This document shows, piece by piece, positions 8,579 to 17,789 of a stretch of 61,285 nt of DNA; position 1 is the first letter of the stretch, and each line of letters begins with the position of its first letter. Made by a program: the position numbers and the translations under genes. The DNA is from Candidatus Calditenuis fumarioli (GTDB taxonomy: Archaea > Thermoproteota > Nitrososphaeria_A > Caldarchaeales > Calditenuaceae): positions 1 to 61,285 of the forward strand of contig JANVYR010000002.1 in NCBI GenBank assembly GCA_030059665.1, given 5' to 3'. The notes under the pieces were generated by a model. It had not been told where the DNA came from. It made no database searches and worked only from the letters and a program-made list of their open reading frames with translations.

Positions 8579-9547
8579 GGCCCTCGCGAGCCTGATCGGC
8601 GCGCTCAGGTATCCCCTGAGCCTGCTGACCCTGATGCTTTTTGCTACGGCGAACAGCTCCTCAACCTCCTGATCGGTCAGCTCGACGTCCGCTGCCAGCG
8701 CGTTCCTCTCCGCCTGCCGCGCGTCCTTTGCGCCCGGTATCGCGACGACGTTTCTCCTGTGGATCAATGCCCTCAGCGCCACCTGGTCCGGGGTCGCTCC
8801 GTGCCTCGAGGCGACCTCCCTCAGCCTCTCCAGCAGCGGCCCGATCCTCCTGACGTTGTGCGGGTCGAAGAGCGGGTTGATGGCCCTTACCGCGTCCCTC
8901 GGCAGGTTATCGGGGCTGTACTTCCCGGTGAGGAGGCCCTGCGCCAGCGGGCTGTAGGCGATGACCGTGATCGAGTCGCCGAACCTCTCGAAGAGTTCCT
9001 CCGCAGCGCGCGTCTTGAGCAGGCTGTACTCGATCTGGTCGGAGACGATCTCCTCCCTCTTCAGGGCGTTCTGCGCCCTCTCGAGCTGTGATGCGGAGAA
9101 GTTGCTGACGCCGATGTACCTGATCATTCCCCTCCTCACCAGCTCCTCCATCGCCCTCATCGTCGACGAGATGGGGACGAACGGGTTGGGCCAGTGGACC
9201 TGGTACAGGTCTATCACGTCGACCCCGAGCCTCCGGAGGCTCCGCTCGCAGGCCTTGATGGTGCCGTTGTAGGTTGCGTGGGTTGGCCAGACCTTGGTCG
9301 CTATCAGGACCCTGTCCCTGATGTCCCTGATCGCCTTCCCGACGACGACCTCGGAGTAGCCGCCGCCGTAGATCTCGGCCGTGTCTATCAGGTTGACGCC
9401 GAGCTCGACCGCCCTCCTGATGGCCTCGATCACCTGCTCCTCCCCGTAGCCCCTTCCCCAGCCCCACTCCCTCGATCCGATCTGCCAGGTCCCGATCCCG
9501 ATCTTCGAGACCCTCTCCGACGTTCTGCCGAGGGTCGTGTAGAGCAA
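8570..9547 (-). CDS. Aldo/keto reductase
   Basis: NAD(P)H-dependent oxidoreductase of the aldo/keto reductase superfamily, 325 residues, standard length. The catalytic tetrad is visible: Asp and Tyr in LIDTAEIYGGG (about 54-64), Lys in IATKVWP and His in YQVHWPN. The NADP-site strand is seen in IGVSNFSASQ and VIAYSPLAQGLLTGKY. Substrate cannot be inferred. Single-gene unit, convergent with the GcvH-like gene. Confidence 0.92.
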   Translation of the reverse strand: MLYTTLGRTSERVSKIGIGTWQIGSREWGWGRGYGEEQVIEAIRRAVELGVNLIDTAEIYGGGYSEVVVGKAIRDIRDRVLIATKVWPTHATYNGTIKACERSLRRLGVDVIDLYQVHWPNPFVPISSTMRAMEELVRRGMIRYIGVSNFSASQLERAQNALKREEIVSDQIEYSLLKTRAAEELFERFGDSITVIAYSPLAQGLLTGKYSPDNLPRDAVRAINPLFDPHNVRRIGPLLERLREVASRHGATPDQVALRALIHRRNVVAIPGAKDARQAERNALAADVELTDQEVEELFAVAKSIRVSRLRGYLSAPIRLARALL

Positions 9548-9610
9548 CCCGTGTCACCTGGAGCGCAGCGGCTGAAATAGCCTCCGCTCCTCGAAGTCCA
9601 ACGCATGCAC

Positions 9611-10435
9611 CTACCGGCTGAGGAAGTCCGCGATCACCCGGTTCACCTCCTCAGGGTTCTCCTCGTGGACGTTGTGGCCCGAGCCGTCGTCGACGTAGAT
9701 CTCGGCACCGAGCTCGCGTGCCAGCCTCTCGTTCAGCTCGAAGGGGACGAGTTCGTCTCTTCGGCCCAACACGAAGAGGACCGGGCACCTTAAGCTCCGG
9801 AGGTAATCGATTCTGAAGGATCGGATCAGCCTGAAGGCCTCGATCAGCGTCCGGCCGGAGTTCCTGATGGACTCGTAGTACCCGGTCACCGTCTCCTCGT
9901 CGAGGACCTCCTTCCTCACGTAGACCCGCTCGAGGACCCTCCGCACCACGCTCCTCCTCACCGAGAACCTGACGGCGATGTCGCTCAGGGGCCTGTGCCT
10001 CACCAGCTCCACCGCGAAGGGCCTTCTGCCGACACCGGCTCCGAAGGGGCTCGGGTTGATCAGCACAAGTCGTCTGACCCTGTCGGGGTTCATCGAGGCG
10101 ACGTACGCCGATACCGCTCCGCCCATCGAATGCCCCACGAGGGAGAACTCATCGACCCCTATCGATTCCAGCAGATCGAGCAGGAAGGCCCTTACGCTTT
10201 CGAGGTCGAGGCCTCCCAGTAGCCTCTGCGAGAGCCCGAACCCCGGCAGGTCCGGAGCTATCACCCTGAACCGCTCGGAGAGGGCGGGCACGTTCCGCCG
10301 CCAGCTGAAGGACGAGGAGGCCCATCCGTGGACCAGAACGACCGGGTTTCCCTCGCCACGGTCGACGTAGAATGCCTCGACGCCGTTGATCGTCGTCCTA
10401 ATGCCAGAAGCCACGTGCTCGGCCCAGCTCACCAA
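9611..10435 (-). CDS. Alpha/beta hydrolase
   Basis: Alpha/beta-hydrolase-fold enzyme of 274 residues. The oxyanion loop HGWASSSFSW, the nucleophile elbow GHSMGG, the late acid in GRRDELV and the catalytic His in GHNVHEENPEEV form a complete triad. A cap domain lies between about 130 and 200. Esterase, peptidase or C-C hydrolase activity cannot be separated by sequence alone. It lies between the aldo/keto reductase and the membrane protein/acylase pair, all on the minus strand. Confidence 0.9.
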   Translation of the reverse strand: MVSWAEHVASGIRTTINGVEAFYVDRGEGNPVVLVHGWASSSFSWRRNVPALSERFRVIAPDLPGFGLSQRLLGGLDLESVRAFLLDLLESIGVDEFSLVGHSMGGAVSAYVASMNPDRVRRLVLINPSPFGAGVGRRPFAVELVRHRPLSDIAVRFSVRRSVVRRVLERVYVRKEVLDEETVTGYYESIRNSGRTLIEAFRLIRSFRIDYLRSLRCPVLFVLGRRDELVPFELNERLARELGAEIYVDDGSGHNVHEENPEEVNRVIADFLSR

Positions 10436-10497
10436 TCCTGCTTCCCTTGCTGTCGGTGATGAGATAAGCGTTCAACGGAAACCTCGGGTTCTGTCCC

Positions 10498-10866
10498 TCA
10501 CCGCCCCTTCCTGGCCCTGATGGCTCCGAGGACGACGCTGACGATCGCAGAGGAGGAGGCCGCTATGCCGACGTAGGAGAGGACCAGCAGGCCGAGGACG
10601 ACTGACGGCTGGAGGCCCGCGATCGAGGAGACCAGCTCGAGCAACCTCCATCCTGTTCGGTCGAGGACCCGGAGCGACAGGGCTGCGAGGAACGGGACCG
10701 ATCCGAGGAGCGATGAGGACGTCGCCGTTGAGGTCCTGCCGCACAGGGCACCAGCGACGAGGCCCACGGAGACGGCCGAGAGCTGCCACGAGAGGGTCGT
10801 GTGGAAGAGCGTGAGGTACCCGACTGCGATGGAGGCCAGAGGTCCGATCAGCGCCTTGCGCCTCAC
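10498..10866 (-). CDS. Small membrane protein, unknown
   Basis: A 122-residue protein with about four hydrophobic segments (GPLASIAVGYLTLF, LSAVSVGLVAGAL, LLGSVPFLAALSL, VVLGLLVLSYVGIAA with AIVSVVLGAI) and a basic C-terminus. I do not recognise the family. Its ATG overlaps the stop of the upstream penicillin-acylase-family gene by 4 bp, so the two are translationally coupled and probably work together at the membrane. Confidence 0.6.
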   Translation of the reverse strand: MRRKALIGPLASIAVGYLTLFHTTLSWQLSAVSVGLVAGALCGRTSTATSSSLLGSVPFLAALSLRVLDRTGWRLLELVSSIAGLQPSVVLGLLVLSYVGIAASSSAIVSVVLGAIRARKGR

Positions 10867-13409
10867 GTCCCAGACCCCCTGAAGGCGATCGTAACGACTC
10901 GGTCTATGACCTGATCAGGCCTCGGGGGCGCTTCGAGCCTGTGAAGCCTGCAGGCGTACCACTCGTCGAAGGAGTCGCTGTAGTGCTCCGAGATCGGGTT
11001 CTCGGACTGGCCTCCCGGGTAGACCCCGTAGGCCTCGACCCTGTCGCCGGTGAACGTCACGATCATCCTCCAGCTGGGGCCGGTGGTCACGAAGGTCCTC
11101 GAGCCCAAAGCGCTGAGGTCGTAGGGGAAGCCGGCGTTGAGCAGGGTGCCGGAGGAGCCGTCGTGCGGGAGCGGCCCGATCGAGAGCGCATCGAGCGACG
11201 TCAGGTGACCTATTCTGAGCCTGTGGACCCTTCCCCAGCTCCAGCCCGACACGTCAGGGCCGAGGGCCTCCGTCAGCCTCTCCACCGCAGTCCTGAGGGC
11301 CCTCCTCGCAGCGAGCGATAGGTTTCCTCCGAACCAGGGGCTATCGGGCCTCTCGTTGATCAGCCAGACCAGCGTCGACTCGAGCGGGTAGAGCCTCCAC
11401 CTGACGCCGCGCTCGGAGAAGGGGCGTTTGAAGGCCTCGTCGTAGAGCGCCGAGAACCAGGCCCAGAAGACCGTCGGCGCCACCGAGTCCCGCGACATCG
11501 AGTAATCCCAGCCCCTCAGATCCTCCAGCGCCCTCCTCTCCCTCCCGTCGAGGTCCGGGAAGCGCTCGACGCTGGCGATCAGCCTCGGCGTCACCGAGCG
11601 GGCGAACCACAGAACCGTGTCGCACTGGTAGCTGGCGAAGTCCTCGACCGAGTGGAGGGCCTTTGATGCGAGCAGCCAGTGGATCCGCTGGGCCCTCGCT
11701 CCCGGATCGTACCACCCTCCCAGGATGAAGTACGGGTACCTCGGACCGACGGTGAGCTGGTTCGGTGCGGCCGCGTAGCCTCGCTCCGGGTTGACGGTCA
11801 TCGGCACCTGGGAGAATGGAACGAACCCGGCCCACTCGTGACCTCCGGTGCCGTTGAGCACCGACCTCGAGCCGATGACCCTCACCTCCCTCCCGTCGGG
11901 AAGCCTGACCACCCTGAACGGGAAGAGGCCGGGGATGACGATGCCGAAGTTCCCATCCCTGTCGACGAAGGCCCAGTTTTGCGAGGGGACGTCCCAGAAT
12001 TTTAGGGCCTCGAGCAGGTCGTTGAGGCCGCGCGCCCTCATCAGCATGTACGCAGCCACCGCCTCACGTGTGACGCCCGATCCGTCGTCGTTGAAGCCGG
12101 TGTTCCCCGTCCACTTCAGGGAGACGTGCAGATCGCCGTGGCTGAAGAGGGGGCCGTGAACGGTCAGGTTGACGGTTATCCGCCGGACGCCCTGGCCCCT
12201 CACCGTTATCTCCTCCACGACCCTCTCGAGCGGCCTCCACTCGCCCCTGAAGAGGTAACGGTCTCCCTGCACCTTCTCGACGTAGAAGTCGGTGACGCCG
12301 ATCTGCGAGTTGGTCAGCCCCCAGGCCAGGTGCTCGTTGAAGCCTATCACGACGAACGGGACGCCCGGAAGCGTCACGCCCCTGACGTTGTAATCCCGAG
12401 TGACCAGGTGGACCTCGTACCACAGCGACGGCAGGTTCAGGGGGAGGTGCGGGTCGTCGGCCAAGATGGGGCCGCCAGTTGCAGAGCGCATCGGCCCGAC
12501 CACCCAGTTGTTGCTCCCCAGCTCGGAGGGCGTGATCCTCGCCAGCTCCGCGACCCGCTCGATCAGCTCTGCAAGCTCCCTCGAAAGCTCCGGGTCGGTC
12601 AGGTCCACGCCGGTGGCCCACTCGCCGAACCAGTCGAGTCTCATCAGGACCTCGGGCTCAACGCCAAGCGATGCGCCAGCGATCGAGCCGTCACCGGGCA
12701 CCACCGTCACGTTCTCCGAGTAGTAGTGCCGTACCGGGTAGAGCTCGGCCACCGCGTCCGGCCCCAATTTGATCGCGAGGTACGTCAGGAGGAGCGGGTA
12801 CCAGAAACCGGTCAGGGTCCATGCCATGTACTTGGCCCACAGGATGCTGTCCTCGACCTTCCAGGGCTCCGGCTCGTAGCCGAGCAGCTTGAAGGTCATC
12901 GGCAACCTGCCGGCAGACCTCAGCTCCTCGATCGCGGCGTTAACTCCGTCCGCGTACGCCTTCAGCGCTCCGTAGACGTCGGGCCTGTTTTGCTCGAGCC
13001 AGCGCGCTGTGCTCCTCGCTGACCTGTGGAGCCCGATCACCCGCATGAGCAGGTCCGTCCTGAACGCCGCCTCCCCCAGGAGCTCCGAGAGCCTCCCGGA
13101 CGCCAGCCTCCTCTGGACGTCCATCTGCCAGAGCCTCTCCCTGGCGTGGAGGTACCCGAGCACCCTCAATGCGTCCAGCTCGTCCTCCGCGAAGACGTGA
13201 GGCACCCCCCTGCTGTCGACGACCACGGTCACGGTGCCCTTGAGGCCCTTCAGGCGAGCCTCGCCACCGGCCCACCTCGCGTTATCGATCTCGGTCCATA
13301 TCCCCCTGACGGGGTGTAGGGCTTGAAGCGGCCCCGAGACCAGGAGGAGCGCAGCCAGCACCAGAACCGAGGCCGTGGAGGCTATCGCCCTTCTGAGCCG
13401 AGGCGGCAT
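10863..13409 (-). CDS. Penicillin acylase family N-terminal nucleophile amidohydrolase
   Basis: A large (848-residue) Ntn hydrolase of the penicillin/acyl-homoserine-lactone acylase family. An N-terminal hydrophobic leader (about residues 8-30) suggests export. The alpha-like region contains the conserved RGVPHVFAEDELDALRVLGYLHARERLWQMD block. Autocleavage should occur before Ser299 (LGS-NNWVVGP), followed by beta-chain motifs (ADDPHLPLNLPSLWYEVHL, GVPFVVIGFNEHLAWGLTN). Members hydrolyse amide bonds of acylated compounds outside the cytoplasm; the archaeal substrate is unknown. It forms an operon with the small membrane protein downstream. Confidence 0.9.
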   Translation of the reverse strand: MPPRLRRAIASTASVLVLAALLLVSGPLQALHPVRGIWTEIDNARWAGGEARLKGLKGTVTVVVDSRGVPHVFAEDELDALRVLGYLHARERLWQMDVQRRLASGRLSELLGEAAFRTDLLMRVIGLHRSARSTARWLEQNRPDVYGALKAYADGVNAAIEELRSAGRLPMTFKLLGYEPEPWKVEDSILWAKYMAWTLTGFWYPLLLTYLAIKLGPDAVAELYPVRHYYSENVTVVPGDGSIAGASLGVEPEVLMRLDWFGEWATGVDLTDPELSRELAELIERVAELARITPSELGSNNWVVGPMRSATGGPILADDPHLPLNLPSLWYEVHLVTRDYNVRGVTLPGVPFVVIGFNEHLAWGLTNSQIGVTDFYVEKVQGDRYLFRGEWRPLERVVEEITVRGQGVRRITVNLTVHGPLFSHGDLHVSLKWTGNTGFNDDGSGVTREAVAAYMLMRARGLNDLLEALKFWDVPSQNWAFVDRDGNFGIVIPGLFPFRVVRLPDGREVRVIGSRSVLNGTGGHEWAGFVPFSQVPMTVNPERGYAAAPNQLTVGPRYPYFILGGWYDPGARAQRIHWLLASKALHSVEDFASYQCDTVLWFARSVTPRLIASVERFPDLDGRERRALEDLRGWDYSMSRDSVAPTVFWAWFSALYDEAFKRPFSERGVRWRLYPLESTLVWLINERPDSPWFGGNLSLAARRALRTAVERLTEALGPDVSGWSWGRVHRLRIGHLTSLDALSIGPLPHDGSSGTLLNAGFPYDLSALGSRTFVTTGPSWRMIVTFTGDRVEAYGVYPGGQSENPISEHYSDSFDEWYACRLHRLEAPPRPDQVIDRVVTIAFRGSGT

Positions 13410-13460
13410 TCACCGCTCCGATCGCATACCCTGAGAAAAGGATGCTGTTGCGTTCGAGGC

Positions 13461-14087
13461 TCAGAGGGGCTGGGTCCCGTAAGGCTGCTGGGTTCCCTGC
13501 TGCGGAGGCACAGATTCGGGGAGCGAGAAGAAGGCCACGATCTGAAGTATCTCTGCGATCAGGATGACGATCAGCCCCACGAACACTATCACGAGCAGGG
13601 CTCCGTAGAAGTACCAGCGGCCCACGGTGCCGAACATTCCGGTCCCGGTCTTGGCTGCTATCCCCTCGTACCCCCGCCTCAGGAACCTGGCGGCGACGAT
13701 CAGGATTATCCACATCGCGAAGAGGCCCACCACGAACGCTCCCAGGACAGCCCAGAACGCGCCGTCGGGCATCATTCCGAAGCCCCCGAACCCGTCGAAC
13801 GGTGAGGGCGCAGGTCCGATCTGCTGTGACGCGAAGAGGAACCCGAAGAGCGCACCCGCCACAGCGAACGTCAGTATGGCGACGCCGACGATCTGGAGGA
13901 TCACCGCGATCAGGACGTTGTTGAAGATCTCGCGGTCGTTCACCGCATCGGAGATCTGCTTGACCGCGATCAGCACCAGCACGAGCCCGACCAGACCGAG
14001 GAGGAATCCGACCGAGGGCACGAAGGACAGCAGCACCAGGATGGACCCGACACCGCCCATCGCCTTTGCCTGCGAGAGTGAGGTCAT
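13461..14087 (-). CDS. DUF996-like membrane protein
   Basis: A 208-residue protein matching, from memory, the archaeal DUF996 pattern: GGVGSILVLLSFVPSVGFLLGLVGLVLVLIAVK at the N-terminus directly followed by a hydrophilic SDAVNDREIFNN loop. About five membrane segments, a Gly/Pro/Phe-rich loop near residue 100 and a Gln/Pro-rich cytoplasmic-type tail are seen. Function is unknown. Single gene on the minus strand. Confidence 0.65.
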   Translation of the reverse strand: MTSLSQAKAMGGVGSILVLLSFVPSVGFLLGLVGLVLVLIAVKQISDAVNDREIFNNVLIAVILQIVGVAILTFAVAGALFGFLFASQQIGPAPSPFDGFGGFGMMPDGAFWAVLGAFVVGLFAMWIILIVAARFLRRGYEGIAAKTGTGMFGTVGRWYFYGALLVIVFVGLIVILIAEILQIVAFFSLPESVPPQQGTQQPYGTQPL

Positions 14088-14157
14088 GCGCGTCTTCCCG
14101 TTTCATCCATTATATCATCGTTGTGGTCGCAGACGTCAGACCTGTGAGGTCAAGGAG

Positions 14158-15330
14158 CTAACTCCGAGACTGTTCTGACCCGACGGGGAAGCTCGAGGCG
14201 AAGAGCGCGACGGCCGAGAGGCAGACGATGGCGGTGGGAACAGAGAGGGCTGCGGTGTAGCCGTAAAGCTCCGCCACGCTCCCGGCAACGGCGGGCATCA
14301 GCGTCGCCCCCACCAACCCACCGACTCCCAGCGCCCTCCCCAGCATTGGGCCGGAGCCGGTTCCGAGAAGGGCCGCGACGTAGGCGTACATCACCGGGAA
14401 GAACATGGCCGTGACCAGGGGAGAGACGACCATCGCCATCACGTAGAAGTCCCCGAATGGGCCGAAGGTGAGGTAAAGCATTGTGGCTGCGTTGAGCGAG
14501 GTCAGGAGCGCTGCGGTCCTCCTGAAGCCGAGTCGGTCGAACATGAATCCCCCTGCGAGCTGGCCCACGACGCTGAGGGACCTGCTGAGGCCTATCAGCG
14601 AGGCGACGAAGCCCTTCTCGAGCCCGAAGGTGTCCACCAGGTGCAGCGGCAGGACTGCCACCACGCCGAGGTTTCCGGTCAGCGCTCCGACCGTGAGGAC
14701 CGTTATTGCAGCTCCAGTCCTCCGATCGATCCTGCCCGCCGCGGAGCCGCCGGACCCTTCAGGGTTCATGCCGGTCCGGGAGGAGAGGAGAACGGCCGCC
14801 GACGCGAAGGCCAGCACCGACCAGGCGGCGAAGGACCAGTCGTAGCCGATGGAGGTCATGAGGTACGAGAGCGCCAACGGCCCGATTACCTGTCCGAGGG
14901 GTGCGGCCATCTCGTGGACGCCGATCACGAACCCGAGCCTTCCTCCCCTGAAGCGAGAGCTGATCATCGGTATCGCGGACGATATGTGGAGCGACATCAG
15001 AACCCCCATCGCGACCGCCGTGGCGTAGAGTGAGGTCCTGTCACCCGAGAGGCCGAAGAGGCAGGAGATCACCGCAGCACCCACGAGGTAGCCTATGAGG
15101 GCCCTCGACAGGCCGAGCCTCTGCGATAACCTGCCAGAGTAAAGGCTGGTGAGGTAGTACCCGAGGTTGAGGGCCGCAGGGATGGACGAGGCCTCGGCGG
15201 TGGTGAGCGCGTACCTCTCCCGGATGAAGGGCAGAACAGCGGGGATGCCGACACGGGTCCCCATGTTCCAGGCCCATCCGATCATGGCACCGATCAGGAG
15301 CAGCGACCTCCTCCCTTCCCTGGATCCCAT
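14158..15330 (-). CDS. Major facilitator superfamily transporter
   Basis: An MFS permease of about 390 residues with twelve hydrophobic segments and the inter-helix motif region SGRLSQRLGLSRALIGYLVGA after helix 2, repeated in degenerate form in the second half (GFMFDRLGFRRTAAL). The open frame extends 38 codons further up, but those residues are hydrophilic and non-conserved; the ATG at 15330 (MGSREGRRSLL) begins just before helix 1. The substrate is not predictable. Confidence 0.82.
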   Translation of the reverse strand: MGSREGRRSLLLIGAMIGWAWNMGTRVGIPAVLPFIRERYALTTAEASSIPAALNLGYYLTSLYSGRLSQRLGLSRALIGYLVGAAVISCLFGLSGDRTSLYATAVAMGVLMSLHISSAIPMISSRFRGGRLGFVIGVHEMAAPLGQVIGPLALSYLMTSIGYDWSFAAWSVLAFASAAVLLSSRTGMNPEGSGGSAAGRIDRRTGAAITVLTVGALTGNLGVVAVLPLHLVDTFGLEKGFVASLIGLSRSLSVVGQLAGGFMFDRLGFRRTAALLTSLNAATMLYLTFGPFGDFYVMAMVVSPLVTAMFFPVMYAYVAALLGTGSGPMLGRALGVGGLVGATLMPAVAGSVAELYGYTAALSVPTAIVCLSAVALFASSFPVGSEQSRS

Positions 15331-15464
15331 CCCGCCGTGCGAGAGCCCACAGGATTCCACGTGAAAAACCTCGGTTTTGAGGTGGTGGGCTCCTGCCAGC
15401 TCTCCCCAGATCCGCCACCTCAAGCGTGATGTCTTAATTTCCACCGTGCGGTCACTGGAGGTGG

Positions 15465-16007
15465 ATGAGGATAGCGCTGGACCTCGACGGCGTGCTGGCG
15501 GACACCATCAGGGTCTGGCTCAGGATCTGGAACGAGCAGAGGTTCCCGAAGCTGACCTACGAGTCGATCGACACCTGGGACTTCTGGAGGAAGCTCGGGA
15601 TCTCCGAGGCCGAGTTCGCCGAGATCTTCTCGAGGGCGTGGCAGAAGTGGGAGGAGATTCCGCCGGCCGAGGAGGGCCTGTCGGAGAAGGTCATGAGGCT
15701 CTCGGAGCTCGGGAGGGTGGACGTGGTCACCGGAAGGCCGGCCGAGGAGAGGGAGCGGGTTGCGATGTGGCTGAGGCGTCACGGGATCAGCTACCGCAAC
15801 TTGGTCATGGGCGTCACCGACAAGGTCAAGCTGGGGTACGACGTTTACATCGACGACTCGCCGATCGTGGCGACCGAGGGTTCCAAGTCCGGAAGGACCG
15901 TCCTCCTGAGGGATCAACCGTGGAACAGGTTCGTGCGGTCGAACTCGTACGTGAGGCGGGTCAGGGGTCTGGACGAGGCGGTCTTCGTTCTCTCCGGCGA
16001 GCTCTGA
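15465..16007 (+). CDS. HAD-superfamily phosphatase, 5'-nucleotidase-like
   Basis: A 180-residue HAD hydrolase. Motif I DLDGVLAD (residues 6-13) supplies the nucleophile and acid Asp; motif II VVTGRP and the motif IV acidic pair in VYIDDSP are present. The layout resembles the deoxyribonucleotidase (NT5C) group. A good Shine-Dalgarno-like GGAGGTGG lies 3-10 bp before the ATG and CTTAATTT near 15430-15438 may be the TATA box. Its last 94 bp overlap the end of the convergent membrane-protein gene. Confidence 0.8.
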   Translation: MRIALDLDGVLADTIRVWLRIWNEQRFPKLTYESIDTWDFWRKLGISEAEFAEIFSRAWQKWEEIPPAEEGLSEKVMRLSELGRVDVVTGRPAEERERVAMWLRRHGISYRNLVMGVTDKVKLGYDVYIDDSPIVATEGSKSGRTVLLRDQPWNRFVRSNSYVRRVRGLDEAVFVLSGEL

Positions 16008-16756
16008 GCCGCGTCTCCTCCACCGCCGGCCGGCACCGCATCTCCCCCTTGGGCTCCCGCCACACCACCCCCTTCACCAGAGGCCCTCCGACGCGTAGCG
16101 CTAAGAGCGCCCGTCACGCTGACCACCAGCAGCGCCACGACGGAACCGGCCAGCCAGGGAACGAGGAACCTCGAGGCGAAGTGGATCGTCGTCGCCGCGA
16201 TCGCGCTCAGGAACGTCCCCTCCCCCAGGAACCCTCCAAGCCAACCCTCCAACGTCACCAGATCGAGGCCCGAGACTCGGGCTGCGGGCGGGAGCATTGC
16301 CGACTGGATCGCGATGGCCGCCACGGTCCTGAGAGCCTTTGCCTCCGGAAGCGCCAGCAGCGAAGGACCCACCGCGATGGAGAGCATGACCAGAAAGTAC
16401 GCGGTCCCGAACGATCCTGGGAGATGAGAGGGTCCTATGGTCTGCTGCCACTCGGCCATCCATGCCCTGGCGTCCTTCACCTGTCCCGTCAGGAAATCGT
16501 GAATCATCCACACGCCCATTATGAGCATCGCGACGAAATAGACCATCAGCGGTCCCAACAACGGCACCACCGCGTCCATCTCCAGGACCTCCTTCACCCT
16601 CGAGCGCTGCTCGGAGAGACCTCTTCCCCTGAGCGCCCTCAGCACCGCAATCCCCGCGCCCAGCGGCACCCAGAGAATGGCCCATGACGAGAGGAGCGGA
16701 ACCGGGTCAGGAGGGTAGAACGGCGACTCCTGGAAGACCCGGAGCCATGAGGTCAT
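15914..16756 (-). CDS. Multi-spanning membrane protein, unknown
   Basis: A 280-residue protein with about six hydrophobic segments in the first 225 residues, then a Gly/Ala/Ser-rich hydrophilic tail. I do not recognise the family. The final ~31 codons overlap the convergent HAD gene; codon pattern in that tail is less protein-like, so an ancestral stop nearer residue 235 may have been lost. Expression and function cannot be inferred from context. Confidence 0.6.
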   Translation of the reverse strand: MTSWLRVFQESPFYPPDPVPLLSSWAILWVPLGAGIAVLRALRGRGLSEQRSRVKEVLEMDAVVPLLGPLMVYFVAMLIMGVWMIHDFLTGQVKDARAWMAEWQQTIGPSHLPGSFGTAYFLVMLSIAVGPSLLALPEAKALRTVAAIAIQSAMLPPAARVSGLDLVTLEGWLGGFLGEGTFLSAIAATTIHFASRFLVPWLAGSVVALLVVSVTGALSATRRRASGEGGGVAGAQGGDAVPAGGGGDAAQSSPERTKTASSRPLTRLTYEFDRTNLFHG

Positions 16757-16896
16757 CTTCAGACGCCATCTCTTATGCTGTCATAGATATTAAAGGAATT
16801 TGGTATCAGTGGGGTCCGTGATCGTGGTGCCGCAATTCGGAATGAGGCCCGTCGTGAGCGTCAAGCTGTTCCCGGAGCGAGCGCGTGATCCGTCAG

Positions 16897-17679
16897 CTAC
16901 AATCTGGTGTAGACCTCGACTCCTCTCCTCATCGCAGCCTCTATCGCTTTCTCCTCCACATAGGGTGTCACCATTATCAACCTGTCAGGCCTCTTGCCGG
17001 TCTTCCTCTCGTAGAGTTCGGCCTTCTTTACGAACGAAGTGACATCAGACGGTCTGACGTGCGATGAGATCTCGATCAACAGGGTCTTCCCGTCCTTCAC
17101 TACGAGATCGACTTCTATCTCGCTGGAGTAACCGTAGACTAATCCCTCCTCATCGTATGTCCTCCACTTTTCGACCTTCACACCGAACTCCTTCTCGAGA
17201 ATCCCACGCAGTCCCTCCCTGAACGCTTCCTCGGACATCAGACCCCACCTGGCTCCCAAAGCAGAGATCTGCCTGTTGACCGCTTCGAACCCCTTCATCA
17301 TGTCCTCCCTCAACTTCTCTATCTCCCTGTCGTGTCTCTCAAATCCCTTGATCATGTCCTCCCTCAATCTCTCTATCTCCCGGTCATGCCTTTCGAACCC
17401 CTTCATCATGTCCTCCCGTAGCTTTGCAATCTCCTTGTCATGCCTCTCGAACCCCCTGATCATGTCCTCCCTAAGCCTGTTCATGTCTTCCCTGAGCCTC
17501 GCAATTTCCTGCTCGTGTCTGTCAAGCCTCTTCAGGATCTCGATTATGTGGGATTCGTGCCTGTCGAGTCTCTTCAGGATCTCGTCCAACCCAATTAATC
17601 CTGCAACAGCGTACCTGAACTCCTCGTCCTCCCTGAGCAGCTTCAGGATCCTCGACTTCAGCCTCTCCCTCGCGGCCAA
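16897..17679 (-). CDS. DUF3782-like coiled-coil protein with PD-(D/E)XK nuclease fold
   Basis: A 260-residue protein in two parts. Residues about 31-140 form a long coiled coil with four tandem 18-residue repeats (units beginning LREDM at 69, 87, 105 and 123). Residues about 145-260 look like a restriction-endonuclease fold: SSEIEVDLVVKDGKTLLIEI supplies a Glu, Asp and Glu in PD-(D/E)XK spacing, though the usual Lys is replaced by Ser. Proteins of this shape are common in thermophilic archaea and in some organisms multiply; their role is unknown. A shorter coiled-coil protein with a similar N-terminus is encoded at 52679. Confidence 0.75.
   Translation of the reverse strand: MAARERLKSRILKLLREDEEFRYAVAGLIGLDEILKRLDRHESHIIEILKRLDRHEQEIARLREDMNRLREDMIRGFERHDKEIAKLREDMMKGFERHDREIERLREDMIKGFERHDREIEKLREDMMKGFEAVNRQISALGARWGLMSEEAFREGLRGILEKEFGVKVEKWRTYDEEGLVYGYSSEIEVDLVVKDGKTLLIEISSHVRPSDVTSFVKKAELYERKTGKRPDRLIMVTPYVEEKAIEAAMRRGVEVYTRL
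17260..17475 (-). repeat. Four 54-bp coding repeats in the coiled-coil gene
   Basis: Each unit encodes LREDM[MI][KR]GFERHD[KR]EI plus two residues. Units 1-3 are nearly identical and the fourth diverges after GFE. They are in frame and keep coiled-coil periodicity, so copy number can change without breaking the frame. Confidence 0.9.
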
Positions 17680-17789
17680 TTCCCCACGTTCATCAGAGCA
17701 CGGAACTTAAAAGGGTCGACGGAGCGGCGGCCTGTGCGTCTTCTCCGTGGGCATCTGCTTATCTCCCAGCTCCGCTCCATAACCGCGAG

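Noticed and set aside
17260..17475. Possible CRISPR array
   Set aside because: The 54-bp repeats are contiguous, without spacers, and encode an in-frame coiled coil. No CRISPR array or cas gene is seen anywhere in the window.
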